NCBI GenBank assembly: GCA_009926615.1
Contig: RFOM01000001.1
Coordinates: 1 to 64,000 of the forward strand
Reading direction: 5' to 3'
Origin: Pseudomonadota bacterium
Lineage (GTDB): Bacteria > Bdellovibrionota_B > Oligoflexia > Silvanigrellales > Silvanigrellaceae
Length of the DNA stretch: 64,000 bases
This document shows positions 62,943 through 64,000 of this stretch, one piece after another. The position numbers and the translations under genes were made by a program. Position 1 is the stretch's first letter, and every line of letters starts with the position of its first letter. The notes beneath the pieces were generated by a model. That model made no database searches, was not told the origin of the DNA, and was given only the letters and a program-made list of their open reading frames with translations.

Positions 62943-64000
62943 TCAGGGAGGACGCCCTTCAAGCGTTTGTCTGTAGGAACGCAGGCAGACACGCATATAT
63001 TCAACCGCCTGAGCAATGTCGAAGCCATGCCGGACACATGTGCCGGTATGCCAGACAGGCGTCAGCACAACCGTGACATCAGAATTGGAAAAAATCGTTT
63101 CCGGATTGCCCTTGTCGAACAAAACCGGCTCCATGTTGCTGCTGACGAGGTTTGGACTCTCAAAAGACAGCGCCGCAATTTTCCCGCCGACCCGCCGAAA
63201 AAAACGCGCTTTTGCAGCCGACAGCCGGATGGTCGCCGTCAGCACATTCTCTGCGGCAGGAGCTGCAAAAACAGCGATCGCCGCACATGCAGCCGCATGA
63301 AAAAAAACAATCCAGCGGACAATTCCGGATGTAAAAATGCGTCCCGTCTGTCCGCGCTGTGCCAGCCTTGCACACCGCATGTTCACAAGTATTGCAGCCG
63401 GCAGCAAAAACAATGCAGCACCCGAAAATCCCGCGGTCAACATCAACGAATCGTCCAGCCAAGTTTCAAGCAAAGCCGAATTTTTGGGTGACAAAGGAAT
63501 AAAACCCGAGAGGACCGGTTCCCAAAGAACTACAAATGCTGCAGCAAGAAACAGACACAGCGGTAGAATAAACGGAATCAACGAGAGGCACTTCCGGATG
63601 GCGGCAAGCGTTTTAAGCTTTGTCTGTTTCTGAAATGCAAATCCGCCGGCAGAGGCCAAGAATGCCAGTGCGGGCAAAAAGGTCCACGCTCCGGCGATAC
63701 GGCCGTGTCCAACCAGCAAAAAGGCCAAAAAATAAACACCGCTTGCTGCAGTCAGCCATACGCGCGAAGCAGCGTCGGCCCGCTCCGGAACGATTGGACG
63801 TGAGGTCAGAAAATTCTTCTCTTCAGGGGCGAAAAACACGGGAAAAAACACCCAGACAAAAAGAAGAGAACAACCGGACAACAACAAAAAAATTACGGCC
63901 GTCAGAGACGCAGCGATGTTATCCAAAGTCAATTCGCTGAGGTAGACGGGAGAAAGTCCTGCGTGGAAAGCCGAAGCGGATTCTCCTGAAGATGTTCCAA
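62943..64000 (-). CDS. Multi-spanning membrane protein, partial at window edge
   Basis: The frame is open from 62943 to the right edge (in-frame residues before the internal TTG at 63932 read ...FHAGLSPVYLSELTLDN), so the true start is outside the window. Six or so hydrophobic segments are visible: AAVIFLLLSGCSLLFVWVFF-like at the start, YFLAFLLVGHG, WTFLPALAFLASAG, FILPLCLFLAAAFVVLW, GAALFLLPAAILV and WIVFFHAAACAAIAVFA. They are followed by a soluble tail with VLFDKGNPETIFSNSDVTVV and TGTCVRHGFD. No family was recognised. It ends 96 bases before the lipoprotein gene. Confidence 0.65.
   Translation of the reverse strand, partial: GTSSGESASAFHAGLSPVYLSELTLDNIAASLTAVIFLLLSGCSLLFVWVFFPVFFAPEEKNFLTSRPIVPERADAASRVWLTAASGVYFLAFLLVGHGRIAGAWTFLPALAFLASAGGFAFQKQTKLKTLAAIRKCLSLIPFILPLCLFLAAAFVVLWEPVLSGFIPLSPKNSALLETWLDDSLMLTAGFSGAALFLLPAAILVNMRCARLAQRGQTGRIFTSGIVRWIVFFHAAACAAIAVFAAPAAENVLTATIRLSAAKARFFRRVGGKIAALSFESPNLVSSNMEPVLFDKGNPETIFSNSDVTVVLTPVWHTGTCVRHGFDIAQAVEYMRVCLRSYRQTLEGRPP

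Overview
The window comes from a Gram-negative bacterium that is very rich in lipoproteins. About a dozen predicted products carry a signal peptide ending in a lipobox, several are Cys-rich, and several carry papain-like (NlpC/P60 or YiiX type) hydrolase folds. Core genes (fused thrA, thrB, thrC, mreB, rpmG, purH, a compact his operon) are mixed with these envelope genes. The style resembles the Bdellovibrionota/Oligoflexia or another deltaproteobacterial-type lineage. That placement is an inference from gene content only. No rRNA, tRNA, CRISPR array, transposase or phage gene was recognised, and no gene-free stretch exceeds about 300 bases.

Layout. Positions 1-17536 (minus strand) hold one giant lipoprotein gene, broken by two small frameshifts and running off the left edge. 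It encodes a lipobox signal peptide, a region of about 300 residues without repeats, and roughly 43 cadherin-like beta-sandwich repeats. From the 13th repeat onward the repeats are arranged in a higher-order six-domain unit whose C-D doublet is present 1, 1, 2 and then 3 times. At 17721-19617 lie a frameshifted aminomuconate-semialdehyde dehydrogenase and a 2-aminomuconate deaminase, a step pair of tryptophan/kynurenine breakdown. Next come rpmG (L33) and two coupled lipoproteins, one with an NlpC/P60-like domain (19715-21819). Positions 22082-26456 (minus) carry an operon of a CrtI/RetSat-like oxidoreductase, a PilZ protein and an aspartase fused to a cyclic-nucleotide-binding-like domain. 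A TonB-like protein and mreB (about 20 bases missing inside) lie at 26480-28547, followed by a lipoprotein.

Positions 29477-34223 (minus) are a tightly overlapping thrA-thrB-thrC operon with a strong hairpin plus T-run just before thrA. Upstream are a sialidase lipoprotein with a duplicated Cys-rich tail, a pair of related small Cys-containing exported proteins, a two-gene unit with a DSRCP-motif lipoprotein, a large metzincin-like metalloprotease lipoprotein (38516-42292) and a 100-residue unknown protein.

Positions 42919-51217 (minus) form a compact operon: hisZ-hisG fused in one gene, hisD, hisC, hisB, hisA, purH and a lipoprotein. hisH, hisF and hisI/E are not present. Then come a membrane protein, a degenerate histidine-phosphatase-like protein, an ALDH3-type aldehyde dehydrogenase and a UshA-type nucleotidase lipoprotein. 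From 56153 to the right edge lies an envelope-oriented cluster: a possible transglutaminase-like lipoprotein, a protein made of two copies of one domain, a YiiX-like permuted papain-fold lipoprotein, a small unknown protein, a lytic-transglycosylase-like lipoprotein with Cys-rich repeats, and a multi-spanning membrane protein cut by the window edge.

Sequence quality matters here. Four frame breaks (two in the giant gene, one in the aldehyde dehydrogenase, one in mreB) are all small deletions. mreB is normally essential in rod-shaped cells, so assembly or sequencing error is a serious alternative to real gene decay.
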